Below, in pieces: positions 54,612 through 63,413 of a stretch of 64,000 nucleotides of DNA. The translations under genes were made by a program, and so were the position numbers. Within the stretch, counting starts at the first letter, position 1, and each line of letters starts with the position of its first letter. Source of the stretch: Massilia sp. Root351 (lineage in GTDB: Bacteria > Pseudomonadota > Gammaproteobacteria > Burkholderiales > Burkholderiaceae_D); the NCBI RefSeq assembly GCF_001425045.1, contig NZ_LMDJ01000023.1, forward strand, positions 608,118 to 672,117, read 5' to 3'. Under the pieces are notes generated by a model. The model was not told the DNA's origin and ran no database searches. It was given only the letters and a program-made list of their open reading frames with translations.

Positions 54612-55454
54612 ATGAAGCGGATCGACGCCCACCAGCACTTCTGGCAGCTGGCCGCGCGCGCCGGCGCATGGCCGCCGCCGGAACTCGCCCCCATCTACCG
54701 CGATTTCGCGCCGGACCAGCTGGCCAGCCTGCTGAAGCAGCATGGCGTCGCCGCCACCGTGCTGGTGCAATCCATGCCGGACGAAGCGGACACCCGATTC
54801 ATGCTGGACCTGGCGGACCGCCACGAGTTCATCGCCGCCGTAGTCGGCTGGGTCGACTTGAAGTCCAGCGCCGCGCCTGCGCGCATCGCCGCCCTGGCCG
54901 CCCACCCCAAACTGCGCGGCCTGAGGCCCATGCTGCAGGATCTGGACGACGACGGCTGGATCGACGACGCCGCATTGGCGCCGGCGGTGGACGCCATGCT
55001 GCGCCACGGCCTGCGCTTGGACGCGCTGGTGCTGCCGCGCCATTTGGCGCCGCTGCTGGCCTTTGCGCGCCGCCACCCTGCCCTGCCCATCGTCATCGAC
55101 CACATCGCCAAACCAGCCATGGGTGGCGCTCCGGACGCACAGTGGATGCGAGACATGGAGCGCCTCGCAGCCGAACCGCAGTTGGCATGCAAGCTGTCCG
55201 GCATGGTCACCGAGGCCGGCCCCGGCTGGACGGTGGAGCGGCTGATGCCGTATGCGCACCATGTGCTGCAGGTCTTCGGGCCGGAGCGCGTGATGTGGGG
55301 CAGCGACTGGCCGGTGGTCAGGCTGGCAGGCGACTACACGGCCTGGCTGGAGGCCAGCGAAGTGCTGCTGGCGCACCTGCCTCCTGCGCAGCGGGAGGCG
55401 GTGTTTGGCCTGAACGCGATGCGCTTTTACGGCATGGAACAAGGAGCGGCATGA
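54612..55454 (+). CDS. Amidohydrolase-family lactonase, probable L-fuconolactonase
   Basis: A 280-residue amidohydrolase-2 family enzyme. The metal ligands appear in IDAHQHFWQ, VIDHIAKP and MWGSDWPVV. This family includes L-fucono-1,5-lactonase, L-rhamnono-lactonase and 2-pyrone-4,6-dicarboxylate lactonase. With an aldose dehydrogenase and FucP nearby, hydrolysis of L-fuconolactone or L-galactonolactone is the best assignment. Its stop overlaps the GntR start (ATGA). Confidence 0.88.
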   Translation: MKRIDAHQHFWQLAARAGAWPPPELAPIYRDFAPDQLASLLKQHGVAATVLVQSMPDEADTRFMLDLADRHEFIAAVVGWVDLKSSAAPARIAALAAHPKLRGLRPMLQDLDDDGWIDDAALAPAVDAMLRHGLRLDALVLPRHLAPLLAFARRHPALPIVIDHIAKPAMGGAPDAQWMRDMERLAAEPQLACKLSGMVTEAGPGWTVERLMPYAHHVLQVFGPERVMWGSDWPVVRLAGDYTAWLEASEVLLAHLPPAQREAVFGLNAMRFYGMEQGAA

Positions 55455-56170
55455 AGGACTTCCATATACAAGCGGCCCTTGCGCCCGAGGCGGCGCGCCC
55501 GGCCGAGACCCGCATGTACCGGGCGGTGGCAGGCCGCATTCAAGAACTGATTCGCGAACAGCAGCTGGAACCCGGCGCGCGCCTGCCGTCAGAGAGGGAA
55601 CTCGCCACGTCGCTGCGGGTCAGCCGCGCATCCCTGCGCGAAGGGCTGATCGCGCTGGAACTGGGCGGCGTGGTCGAGGTGCGCGGAGGCTCCGGCGTGT
55701 ACGTCAGCCGGCAGCCGGCATCGCCGGACGAGGTGCCGGAAGCCGGGCCCGGCCCGTTCGAGGTGCTGTCCGCCCGCAGCGCGATCGAGACCGAGGTGGC
55801 GGCGCTCGCCGCAAAGAACGCGTCCCCCGCAGCTGTGCAGGCCATTCTTGCGGCGCTGCTGGAAATGGAGCGCAGCCACGAAGACCGCGCCAGCAACGAA
55901 CTGGCGGACCGCAGTTTTCATTCCGCCATCGCGCAAGCGACCGGCAACGCGGCGCTGGCCGGCGTGATCGACTACCTTTGGCAGCAGCGCAACAGCCTGT
56001 GGCACCGCCTGAAAGAGCATTACCGGACCGAGGCGCTGCGCATGTCGACCTTGCAGGATCACCGTGCGATATACGACGCCATCGCCGCGCGCGACGGCGC
56101 GGGCGCCCGCAGCGCCATGCGGCAGCACCTGGAACGGGTGACCCGCACCTTTGCCGGCGGCAGCGCCTGA
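55451..56170 (+). CDS. GntR-family regulator, FadR subgroup (FCD domain)
   Basis: A 239-residue regulator. The winged helix (about 22-88) reads VAGRIQELIREQQLEPGARL, LPSERELATSLRVSRASLRE and GGVVEVRGGSGVYV. The FCD domain has metal-ligand candidates in DRSFHSAIAQAT, DHRAIYDAI and MRQHLERV. It is the last gene of the plus-strand operon and overlaps the lactonase stop by 4 bases, so it is co-expressed with the pathway and is its likely local repressor, with a sugar acid as inducer (inference). Confidence 0.9.
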   Translation: MKDFHIQAALAPEAARPAETRMYRAVAGRIQELIREQQLEPGARLPSERELATSLRVSRASLREGLIALELGGVVEVRGGSGVYVSRQPASPDEVPEAGPGPFEVLSARSAIETEVAALAAKNASPAAVQAILAALLEMERSHEDRASNELADRSFHSAIAQATGNAALAGVIDYLWQQRNSLWHRLKEHYRTEALRMSTLQDHRAIYDAIAARDGAGARSAMRQHLERVTRTFAGGSA

Positions 56171-56231
56171 CCGCCAATGCCGGCGCCGGCGCCGCTGCGG
56201 AAATACCACGCGAATTCCCCACACGATAGTT

Positions 56232-56262
56232 GTAAATTGCAGTATTCTTTTCGACAATTTAC
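56232..56262. promoter_or_regulatory. Inverted repeat upstream of the lipoprotein gene
   Basis: GTAAATTG (56232-56239) and CAATTTAC (56255-56262), an 8-bp perfect inverted repeat 15 bases apart, 22 bases before the lipoprotein start. It could be an operator or a leader hairpin. Confidence 0.4.
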
Positions 56263-56283
56263 CACTCACGCGTCGCTCGCCCT

Positions 56284-57207
56284 TTGAAAGGAACTGCCTT
56301 GTTCCACTCACCTTCAACACGCGCGCCCTCCACGGCGCGCTGCATCCACACTTTGCTTGCCGGCCTGTGCGCCCTTTTGCTTTCCGGCTGCGCCAACCTC
56401 GGCGCGGTCCAGGAGTTCGCGAAGACGTCGGCCGACAGCGCCGCGTACACCCAGCTGACGGACGAATACGTCAACAGCCCGGAAACCAGCAAGCTCTACA
56501 CACTGGAAAACGACGCCGGTGAGCGAGCCAGGCTGGACACCCTGGCGGCTGAACGCAAGCCGCAGGCGGCCAGGCTGATGCTCATGCACCAGGCCCTCGC
56601 AGGCTACATGGCCGCCGTCGGCGATCTCGCGGCGGACGATCTTACCGAGGCCGACACACAACTGGATGGCATGTTCGACGCCGCGGTGAAGGCGAATTAC
56701 GTCGATGAAACGACGGGGGCACCGCTGCGCAGCATCGGCAAAATCCTGGCCGAGGCGGCGATGAACGGCTACCGGCAACGCGAACTGAACAAGGTGATCG
56801 CGGCCGCGAACGCGCCACTGCAGCAGCTCATTGCGCACCAGCTGGCGCTCATGGAAGGCTATGGCCAGTCGCTCGCCAACGAGCGCGCCATGCAGATCCG
56901 GCACCAGCGCGTGCTGCACGCCATGGCACGCGACAAGGGCCGCGAACCGGTGGCGGCCGAACTGATCTGGGAACGCAGCAACCTCACCGCCATGCAATTC
57001 GCCCAGCGCGAAAAGGCTGTGCCGAAATACCTGGAAACCTTGAAACAGATCGCAGCGGGACACCAGGCACTGTACGACAACCGCGACAATCTGTCGAACA
57101 AGGAAGTGGCAGCGCAAATCAAGCGCTACACCAAGCGGATCCGGGCAGCGCTCAAGGCTGCGCGCACGCCCAGCGATGCCGCCGCGCCGGCCGCCGCCAA
57201 ACCATAA
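56284..57207 (+). CDS. Lipoprotein of unknown function
   Basis: A 307-residue protein with a lipoprotein signal (ALLLSGCAN; lipidated cysteine at about residue 37). The rest is almost all helical, with repeated amphipathic segments (RLDTLAAERKPQAARLMLMH, QQLIAHQLALMEGYGQSLAN) and a basic Ala/Pro-rich tail. I do not recognise a named domain. The next gene starts 11 bases later, so the two form a unit: an outer-membrane or periplasmic helical lipoprotein with a small partner. Confidence 0.75.
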   Translation: MKGTALFHSPSTRAPSTARCIHTLLAGLCALLLSGCANLGAVQEFAKTSADSAAYTQLTDEYVNSPETSKLYTLENDAGERARLDTLAAERKPQAARLMLMHQALAGYMAAVGDLAADDLTEADTQLDGMFDAAVKANYVDETTGAPLRSIGKILAEAAMNGYRQRELNKVIAAANAPLQQLIAHQLALMEGYGQSLANERAMQIRHQRVLHAMARDKGREPVAAELIWERSNLTAMQFAQREKAVPKYLETLKQIAAGHQALYDNRDNLSNKEVAAQIKRYTKRIRAALKAARTPSDAAAPAAAKP

Positions 57208-57218
57208 AGGAATCCGCC

Positions 57219-57710
57219 ATGACCACCACTACCCTGACGGCGCAGCACGCGCTGGAACTGGCGCGCAGCTTCCGGGAAACATCGACCGCGCTGGGCGACT
57301 ATCTGTACGCGCCGGCCAACTGGCCGTCGCTGCCGGAAGGCGAACGCGACACGCTGCGCTCCCTCGAAGTCACTTTGCTCAATGTGGCGACCGATCTGGT
57401 CACCCAGGCTGTGGGCAAGGTACTCGACGAGGCCCAGCAAAGCGTGGACGACTTGCTGGCTGTGACCAGACAGGCCAGGGACGCGATCAAGCGCATCGAT
57501 GATGTGAAAGCAGGCATCGCTATCGCCACCGCGCTGATCGGCCTCGCGGCGGCGATCTCGGCCGGAAGCGCCGGTGCGATATTCGGCGCGTTCAAGCTGG
57601 TCAAGGACACCATGGGGACTAAGCCGGCGAAGACGGGCAAGGAAAACGCCGAGGTCAAGAAAAAGGCGGCCGAGCCTGCAGCCGTCAAGGTCAAGAAGAT
57701 CAAAAAATAA
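57219..57710 (+). CDS. Small helical protein with Gly/Ala-rich hydrophobic hairpin, unknown function
   Basis: A 163-residue protein without a signal peptide. An N-terminal helical half is followed by a hydrophobic segment (AIATALIGLAAAISAGSAGA, about 108-127) that could be one membrane helix or hairpin, and then a lysine-rich tail (KKKAAEP, KVKKIKK). The segment recalls pore- or membrane-inserting helices, but no family can be named. It has an AAAGGAA ribosome-binding site and follows the lipoprotein gene after 11 bases. Confidence 0.7.
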   Translation: MTTTTLTAQHALELARSFRETSTALGDYLYAPANWPSLPEGERDTLRSLEVTLLNVATDLVTQAVGKVLDEAQQSVDDLLAVTRQARDAIKRIDDVKAGIAIATALIGLAAAISAGSAGAIFGAFKLVKDTMGTKPAKTGKENAEVKKKAAEPAAVKVKKIKK

Positions 57711-58172
57711 GCTAAGAGATCCCAACAACAACCGTAAACCATGCGGGCGCAACAGCTCAGGCCACCTGCACAGCAGCGCCAGCTTGGGCAACACCTTGGC
57801 GGTGGCGTCGCCCATTCCCATCAGCCTTGCCGCTTGCACACGCCGCTGCTCCAGGCGCGCCAGCGGCGCCGCGTCGGCGCCCAGATCGGCCTTGCTTTCG
57901 TGGCCAGTTTGGCCGAACGAAGCGGCGCCAATCAGCACCATGGGCGTGCACTGTAGAGCAAGCTGGCAACGGGCAGGCAACAGCAACCGGCATCTGCCGG
58001 TTTTTTTTTCGCGGGCCGAACGAGGTTGCATTACAACGCTTGAGTCAAATCATTCAGCCGTCCGGTGATTTTCATATATAGCAAACAATAGCTACTTCCT
58101 ATACTGGGCTTCCCGATGGCGGATCACCGCGCCGGGCCGACAAAACCATAATCCATTTCTGGAGGAGCACAT
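57711..58172. other. Intergenic region without recognised gene
   Basis: 462 bases between the lipoprotein pair and the GH74 gene. It holds one clear terminator (57986-58009) and, near the end, the GH74 promoter area and ribosome-binding site (CTGGAGGAGC). Open frames on both strands before the terminator have no recognisable homology; one on the minus strand may be a degraded gene. Confidence 0.6.
57986..58009 (+). terminator. Rho-independent terminator
   Basis: ACCGGC/GCCGGT, a 6-bp stem with loop ATCT, followed by a run of nine T. It probably ends the lipoprotein-pair transcript, about 280 bases after the last stop. Confidence 0.8.
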
Positions 58173-60533
58173 ATGAAACTGACATACAACGTCAAGCTCG
58201 TTGTCCCCACGATGCTGGCCGGTCTTCTCGCTAGTCTTCTCGCCGGCATGCTGGCCGGCTGCAGCGGCGGCGCCGGCAGCGCTTCGCCCGCCAGCGCGGC
58301 GCCGCCCGTCCGCCTCTCACTCGGCGGCGGCCCGCCGGCCACCAGCTGGACCAGCGTGAAATGGGGCGGAGGCGGCTACGTCACCGGCATCGTCTACCAT
58401 CCGGGTACCGCCAACCTCGCCTATGCCCGCACCGATATCGGCGGCGCCTACCGCTGGAACCCGGCTACCTCGTCGTGGACGCCCATCACCGACGGTGTAG
58501 GGTTCGGCGCGGCCGAAAGCTCCCACCACGGCGTGGAAAGCATCGCCATCGATCCTGCCAACGACCAGCGCGTCTACATGGCCACCGGCATGAGCCTCGG
58601 TAACGGCAATGGCCGCCTGTACATTTCCAGCAACCGCGGCGCCAACTGGACCTGGGTCAACCTGCCGTTCCCGGTGGGCGGCAATGATTCCGGCCGGGCC
58701 ATGGGCGAACGCCTGAAGGCCGACCCCACCAATCCGTCAATCCTGTTCTATGGTTCGCGCACCGCCGGCCTGTGGAAGAGCGCGGACTCGGGCCAGACCT
58801 GGGCCCAGGTCACGGGGCTGTCGTCCCACACGATGACCGCAAGCGGCGGCGCCAAGGGCGTCACGCAGGTCATGTTCGACAATTCGAACGTGGGCGGCGG
58901 GCAGACCACGTGGAACATGTATGCAGCCGTCGCCCCGGACTACGCCAACGCTGCGGGTCTGACCTCGTCGCTGTACAGATCTGTCAACGGCGGCTTCTCG
59001 TGGACCCCGGTCACGGTCCCGGCTCTCGTTACCGGCTACCACGTCCCGCACATGGTGCGCGCTGCCGACGGTAACTATTATGTTGCCTTCAACCAGGGCG
59101 CCGGCGAAGGGGTCAACGGTCCCAGCTACCTCTACAAGTTCGGCGGTGTGGCCTTCAACGGCGCCTGGACCTTGCTCAAGAGCTCCAACAGCAGCGGATT
59201 CGGCAGCGTGTCCGTCCATGGGACCGGAGCGGCCACCCGCATCGCGCTGGGCATGAGCGGATGGGCCAATACCAGCCAGCAAGTTCAATTGTCCGACAAC
59301 GATGGCGCCAGCTGGCGCGAGATCGAGGCCGGCATGCCCCATGCGCAGCCCAACATCTCCACCATCGGCTGGGTGGACGACATCGAGATCGATCCCTTCA
59401 ACCGCGACCACATCTCGCACGTCTTCGGCGGCGGCATCGTCGAGACCTGGAACGCCTCGTCGGCCACGCCGAACTGGAGCCTCTCGGTCAACAACCTGGA
59501 GGAGACCGCCACCCTGGCCGTCAACACGCCGCCAGCCGGCGCGCCATACAAGCTGATCAACAGTGCCGGCGACATCGGCACCTGGGTCCAGACGGACCTC
59601 GCGGCGACGCCGACCAGGGGCCCCAATCCCAATTGGAACAATGGCAATTCGGCCGACATGGCATGGTCCGATCCGCGCTACATTGCCACAGTCGGAGCTG
59701 ACAACGCCAACGGCCACGTCGGGAAGGGCTACTGGTCCGGCGACGGCGGCACGACCTGGGCCGCGTTCGCCGCCCTGCCCGCCGGCGCCGGCGCCGCAGC
59801 CAACGCGCGCGAAACGTCCAATATCGCCGTCACCACGCGCAACAACGCAATCTGGGCGCCGGCCGATTCGGTGCCGTCCTACACCACCAACAATGGCGCA
59901 AGCTGGACCGCGACCAACCTGCCTGCGCTCACCGTCATCGGCGGCTTCCCGCGCGCCTATCGACTGAAAGTGGACCGCAAGAACCCGAACAGGGTCTACG
60001 CCTACGATTCGGGCGGCGCATGGTGGGGCAGCGCAGGCAAGGTCTACGTGTCGACCGACGGCGGCCACAACTTCACGCTGAGCCAGGGTTCGGTGGCGGC
60101 CAACCTGCGCGCCAATCCGTGGGGCGTCACCTCGATGGAGGTCAACCCCAACGTCGAGGGCGACATCTGGCTGGCCGATGGCAACGCCGTGTACCACTCG
60201 GTCGATTCGGGCGCGACCTGGACCAGGCTGAACACCTTTGCGTCGCTCTGGGGAAATCGTCAAACGTGGGAGTGGCCCGACGTGCAGGGCGCCAGTACCC
60301 TGGCGCTGGGCAAGGCGGCGCCCGGCGCCTCCTACTCGGCCGCAGTGTACGTGGTGGGCGTGGTCAACGGCGTCTGGGGCGTGCACCGCTCCGACGACAG
60401 CGGCGCCACCTGGTCACGCTTCAACGATGATGCTCACCAGTTCGGCGGCATCGGCGCGATGGCGGGCGACTGGAACACCTATGGACGGATCTACGTCAAT
60501 GGTACCGGGCGCGGTCTGATCTATTCCAACTAG
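58173..60533 (+). CDS. GH74-family xyloglucanase-like lipoprotein
   Basis: A 786-residue GH74 protein. It has a lipoprotein-type signal (LLAGMLAGCSGG), then two beta-propellers with BNR/Asp-box repeats (SADSGQTWAQV, SDDSGATWSRF). YVTGIVYHPGTANLAYARTD followed by IGGAYRW is the GH74 start motif and holds a likely catalytic aspartate. HQFGGIGAMAGDWNTYGRIY near the end matches the family C-terminus. GH74 enzymes cut the xyloglucan backbone. Cell-surface anchoring would fit an initial attack before GH31 and GH2 act. Strong ribosome-binding site (GGAGGAG) 6-7 bases before the ATG. Confidence 0.92.
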   Translation: MKLTYNVKLVVPTMLAGLLASLLAGMLAGCSGGAGSASPASAAPPVRLSLGGGPPATSWTSVKWGGGGYVTGIVYHPGTANLAYARTDIGGAYRWNPATSSWTPITDGVGFGAAESSHHGVESIAIDPANDQRVYMATGMSLGNGNGRLYISSNRGANWTWVNLPFPVGGNDSGRAMGERLKADPTNPSILFYGSRTAGLWKSADSGQTWAQVTGLSSHTMTASGGAKGVTQVMFDNSNVGGGQTTWNMYAAVAPDYANAAGLTSSLYRSVNGGFSWTPVTVPALVTGYHVPHMVRAADGNYYVAFNQGAGEGVNGPSYLYKFGGVAFNGAWTLLKSSNSSGFGSVSVHGTGAATRIALGMSGWANTSQQVQLSDNDGASWREIEAGMPHAQPNISTIGWVDDIEIDPFNRDHISHVFGGGIVETWNASSATPNWSLSVNNLEETATLAVNTPPAGAPYKLINSAGDIGTWVQTDLAATPTRGPNPNWNNGNSADMAWSDPRYIATVGADNANGHVGKGYWSGDGGTTWAAFAALPAGAGAAANARETSNIAVTTRNNAIWAPADSVPSYTTNNGASWTATNLPALTVIGGFPRAYRLKVDRKNPNRVYAYDSGGAWWGSAGKVYVSTDGGHNFTLSQGSVAANLRANPWGVTSMEVNPNVEGDIWLADGNAVYHSVDSGATWTRLNTFASLWGNRQTWEWPDVQGASTLALGKAAPGASYSAAVYVVGVVNGVWGVHRSDDSGATWSRFNDDAHQFGGIGAMAGDWNTYGRIYVNGTGRGLIYSN

Positions 60534-60679
60534 AACTAGCACCGTTTATGCCGCGCACTTATCACAGAAAATCACAGAGCGAATAAATAGGAATAGCGCA
60601 CAACAAAGCAATCATGCGCTAGTGCAGCCCGCTACTATAGTCCGTCCACCCGCGAGGGGAACCTGAAAAGGAGACGGAC

Positions 60680-61828
60680 ATGAAACTTGCAAAATGCGTC
60701 GCGCGTGCGCACGCGGCAGCGCTGGCCTTGTTGTTGCCAGCGCTGGCCCAAGCGGGCACGTATACGTTCAACTACCTCAACATCATGACGGAGTGGCAGT
60801 ACAGCTCCGGTGGCACGATCTCCGCCATCAACAACAGCAATCAGGTGACCGGGTATGTGAGCTTCGGGCCGGAATTGCCTGGCAGCTCTTTTCTCTACCA
60901 GCAGCACTGGGCCACTTACCTCTCATCCCAGCTTGCCAATATCCATGACATCAACAATGCCGGCGTCATGGCAGGCACAGCGCCAGGGGGTGTGGCAGCG
61001 CTGCTGGCCAATGGACAGACGACTACCTTGCTCAACGATGGCCGTTCCTCCACAGCGCTTGCCATCAACAACCACGGCGTGGCGGTGGGCTACGCCATGA
61101 ATACCGACGTGTTCAGCTACCGCGCCATGGTTTACAGCAATGGCACGGCAACCGAACTGGGCACCCTGGGCGGCCGCGATTCGTTTGCCACCGACATCAA
61201 CGACGCCGGCGTGATCGTCGGTAATTCACACGTGGACGAGAACTATTTCGCCACGCATGCCTTCATTTACGAGAACGGCGTCATGACCGACCTCGGCGTG
61301 CCGGCGGGGGCGACGTCCAGCGCCGCCCTGAGCGTCAGCGAGGACGGTTCGGTCCTCGGCAGGGCTTACCTCCCCAACGGCACGGCCAAGAGCTTTCTTT
61401 ACCACGATGGCGTGACGACCGACCTGAGCGGGATTTTCACGCGCACGGTGGCCGACATGAACGGCAGCGGCACCATCCTCGGCGAGTCGAACGAAGGCTT
61501 CCTGCTGTACAACAAACAGGGTCAGGTAGTGAACCTGAGCCTCGAGGTGGCGCAAAGCACCGGCTCCACGCTCAGCCAGGTTTTCGCCATCGGCGATAAC
61601 GGCACGGTTGGGGCGGAAATCTGCGGCGATCTCGGTTGCACACTCGCCCTGATGATCCCTTCGCCCGTGCCGGAACCGGAAACCTACGGCATGCTGCTGG
61701 CCGGCCTGGGCGTGGTGGGCTGGATGGGCCGCCGCCGCGCCAGCGCCACAGGCGGCAGTGGCGGCAGTGGCGACAGCGACGCTGCCATAGCACGGCGCGC
61801 AACAACATCTTCGTCCAATCGAATATGA
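60680..61828 (+). CDS. PEP-CTERM protein with HAF repeats
   Basis: A 382-residue secreted protein. The signal peptide is about 1-25. Five or more HAF-type repeats follow (for example AINNSNQVTGYV, DINNAGVMAGTA, AINNHGVAVGYA, DINDAGVIVGNS). The C-terminal sorting signal VPEPETYGMLLAGLGVVGWM ends with a basic GRRR at about residue 350. An extra Gly/Ser-rich tail of about 30 residues follows, unusual for PEP-CTERM proteins, which usually stop right after the basic cluster. Such proteins are sorted by exosortase and linked to extracellular polysaccharide; no exosortase gene is in the window. Confidence 0.87.
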   Translation: MKLAKCVARAHAAALALLLPALAQAGTYTFNYLNIMTEWQYSSGGTISAINNSNQVTGYVSFGPELPGSSFLYQQHWATYLSSQLANIHDINNAGVMAGTAPGGVAALLANGQTTTLLNDGRSSTALAINNHGVAVGYAMNTDVFSYRAMVYSNGTATELGTLGGRDSFATDINDAGVIVGNSHVDENYFATHAFIYENGVMTDLGVPAGATSSAALSVSEDGSVLGRAYLPNGTAKSFLYHDGVTTDLSGIFTRTVADMNGSGTILGESNEGFLLYNKQGQVVNLSLEVAQSTGSTLSQVFAIGDNGTVGAEICGDLGCTLALMIPSPVPEPETYGMLLAGLGVVGWMGRRRASATGGSGGSGDSDAAIARRATTSSSNRI

Positions 61829-61882
61829 TGGAAAGATGGTCGCAGCAGCAATGATCCTCCTTGCACGTGGAGCGCCAAACCC

Positions 61883-62182
61883 ATGAAATACGACATCGAT
61901 TTCTCGATCTTTGAATCGCCAAACCACCCATATGGAAACGTGACGGGCGAGCTGGAACTGACGTTCCTGCCATCGGTTGGCACTGTGATCCAAATTTCGG
62001 AAGGGATGCTGGCGCTGCGCGTGCAATTCATCAATATCGTCAATGGGCGAACCGTAATAGGATTTGATGATGTGGTGGCAGATTCTCCAAGTCACGCAGC
62101 TTGGCTTGCTGAACGGCTGGAGCGGGACGAAGGTCTATTTTGCCCCAAGTACGACTTGATCCGCTTTGGAAAAATCAGATAA
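61883..62182 (+). CDS. Small protein of unknown function
   Basis: A 99-residue soluble protein (MKYDIDFSIFESPNHPYGNV at the start), mostly beta strands followed by a helix (SHAAWLAERLERDEG). There is no signal peptide. I do not recognise it. The size and A+T-richer composition suggest a transferred or accessory gene. It lies 54 bases after the PEP-CTERM gene and has a weak ribosome-binding site. Confidence 0.55.
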   Translation: MKYDIDFSIFESPNHPYGNVTGELELTFLPSVGTVIQISEGMLALRVQFINIVNGRTVIGFDDVVADSPSHAAWLAERLERDEGLFCPKYDLIRFGKIR

Positions 62183-62768
62183 CAAATGCTGTGAATTTTC
62201 GGCGCGATTGAGCGTGACTTGCCGCACGCAGCCATGACCTGACGCACGCGCAAGATGCTATCGCTCACTGCCGAAACGACGTTCTCCATTATCTTCCCCT
62301 ACCTGTTTCTGAACGGATTGATAGATTTAATGCGGCCACGCCACCCGCGCCGGGCAACGCACATCGGAAATGGATGCCGCATCCATGAGGTGGATCGAGA
62401 CGAACCAGGGGCCGCGTAAAAGCTAGTTGCTGATGCGCCAGTACCAAGGCGTCAGCGACAAAGAGGTGAGCTTCGCAAGGTAGAGCGTGCCACGCCTACC
62501 ATGCCAGCTACCGAAGGGAATCGCAAATGAACAAGACTCGCCAAATGACAACAGGGCCAGCTACTGTAGATTCCACTCTAGCCTTGGGCGGTTTGGACTT
62601 CAAGGTGATGTACACCGAAAAGGCTCTTTAAATCCAACGGGGTTTCATTTGGCTTGACGATTCGTCACGCTGGATGGTCGTGGGCTCCGGAGGGTGCTTT
62701 CACGCCGCAAGCATTGCCTGCCCGCGCTGACCGGGCCTTCCGGCGCTTAGGCATTTCAATACATACTT
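62183..62768. other. Intergenic region without recognised gene
   Basis: About 590 bases. I see no conserved gene; one 34-codon frame with a ribosome-binding site lies at 62527-62631. The rest looks like degraded sequence with short frames on both strands. It ends at the TetR promoter. Confidence 0.55.
62527..62631 (+). CDS. Possible 34-residue small protein
   Basis: ATG with AAGGGA 6 bases upstream, 34 codons, TAA. The product starts MNKTRQMTTGPATVDSTLAL. No homology recognised. It could be a real small protein, a peptide precursor or a relic. Confidence 0.25.
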   Translation: MNKTRQMTTGPATVDSTLALGGLDFKVMYTEKAL

Positions 62769-62814
62769 GACAAGTTTAGGACGATCGCCCTACCATTAGG
62801 ACAATTGACCTACA
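62769..62814 (+). promoter_or_regulatory. Promoter and two operator palindromes of the TetR gene
   Basis: The -35 TTGACA (62769-62774) and -10 TACCAT (62793-62798) are 18 bases apart. TAGGACGATCGCCCTA (62779-62794) and TAGGACAATTGACCTA (62799-62814) are near-palindromes sharing TAGG-x-C-x-AT...CCTA, with centres 20 bp apart. They overlap the promoter core and the start region, fitting autorepression by the TetR protein encoded 12 bases downstream. Confidence 0.72.
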
Positions 62815-62826
62815 GCATGGCCGCCA

Positions 62827-63402
62827 ATGATAGCCACCCGAGACCGTATAGTCGAAGCAGCCGACAAACTCTTTTACGAGCAGGGATTCGAACGCACTTC
62901 GTTTGCAGATGCGGCGGCGGCTGTTGCCATCTCCCGCGGCAATTTTTACTACCATTTCAAGACCAAGGACGAGATTCTCGACGCGGTCATCCAACGTAGG
63001 CTGGCAAACACGCGAGCGATGCTGGACCAATGGCAGATCGAGGGCGCTTCACCTGCAGCACGCATCGGCTGCTTCATTGAAATCCTCATCCGCAACCAGA
63101 GCAAGATCAAAATGTATGGATGCCCGGTCGGGACTTTGAGCACGGAACTGGCCAAGCTCCAGCATCCCGCCAGCTCCAGCGCCAATGAGCTGTTCGGCCT
63201 GTTCCGCGACTGGCTAAGCGACCAGTTCGCGCTGCTCGGACGCGCGCAGGACGCTACTCAACTGGCCTTGCATTTGCTCGCACGCAGCCAAGGCATCGCA
63301 ACGCTTGCCTCGGCATTCCAGGATTCAGCTTTTATCGAGCAGGAGGTCCGACTCTTGCACAACTGGCTCCAATCGCAGCTTCCCCAAACCACTCATCAGT
63401 GA
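62827..63402 (+). CDS. TetR/AcrR-family transcriptional regulator
   Basis: A 191-residue regulator. The N-terminal TetR HTH (about 5-50) reads TRDRIVEAADKLFYEQGFER and ISRGNFYYHFKTKDEILDAV; the C-terminal ligand domain has MYGCPVGTLSTELAKL, as in the TetR_C_11/YcdC-like group. The YciI-like gene follows after 11 bases. Two palindromes in the promoter suggest that it represses its own operon. The ligand is unknown. Confidence 0.9.
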   Translation: MIATRDRIVEAADKLFYEQGFERTSFADAAAAVAISRGNFYYHFKTKDEILDAVIQRRLANTRAMLDQWQIEGASPAARIGCFIEILIRNQSKIKMYGCPVGTLSTELAKLQHPASSSANELFGLFRDWLSDQFALLGRAQDATQLALHLLARSQGIATLASAFQDSAFIEQEVRLLHNWLQSQLPQTTHQ

Positions 63403-63413
63403 GGAGTTCAACG

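Noticed and set aside
57126..58031. 301-residue open frame on the minus strand
   Set aside because: Mostly antisense to the 57219-57710 gene; the non-overlapping part gave no recognisable domain, so it is only mentioned in the intergenic entry.
60800..61560. Regularly spaced similar segments, checked as possible repeat array or CRISPR
   Set aside because: They are protein-level HAF repeats within a gene, not DNA repeats.
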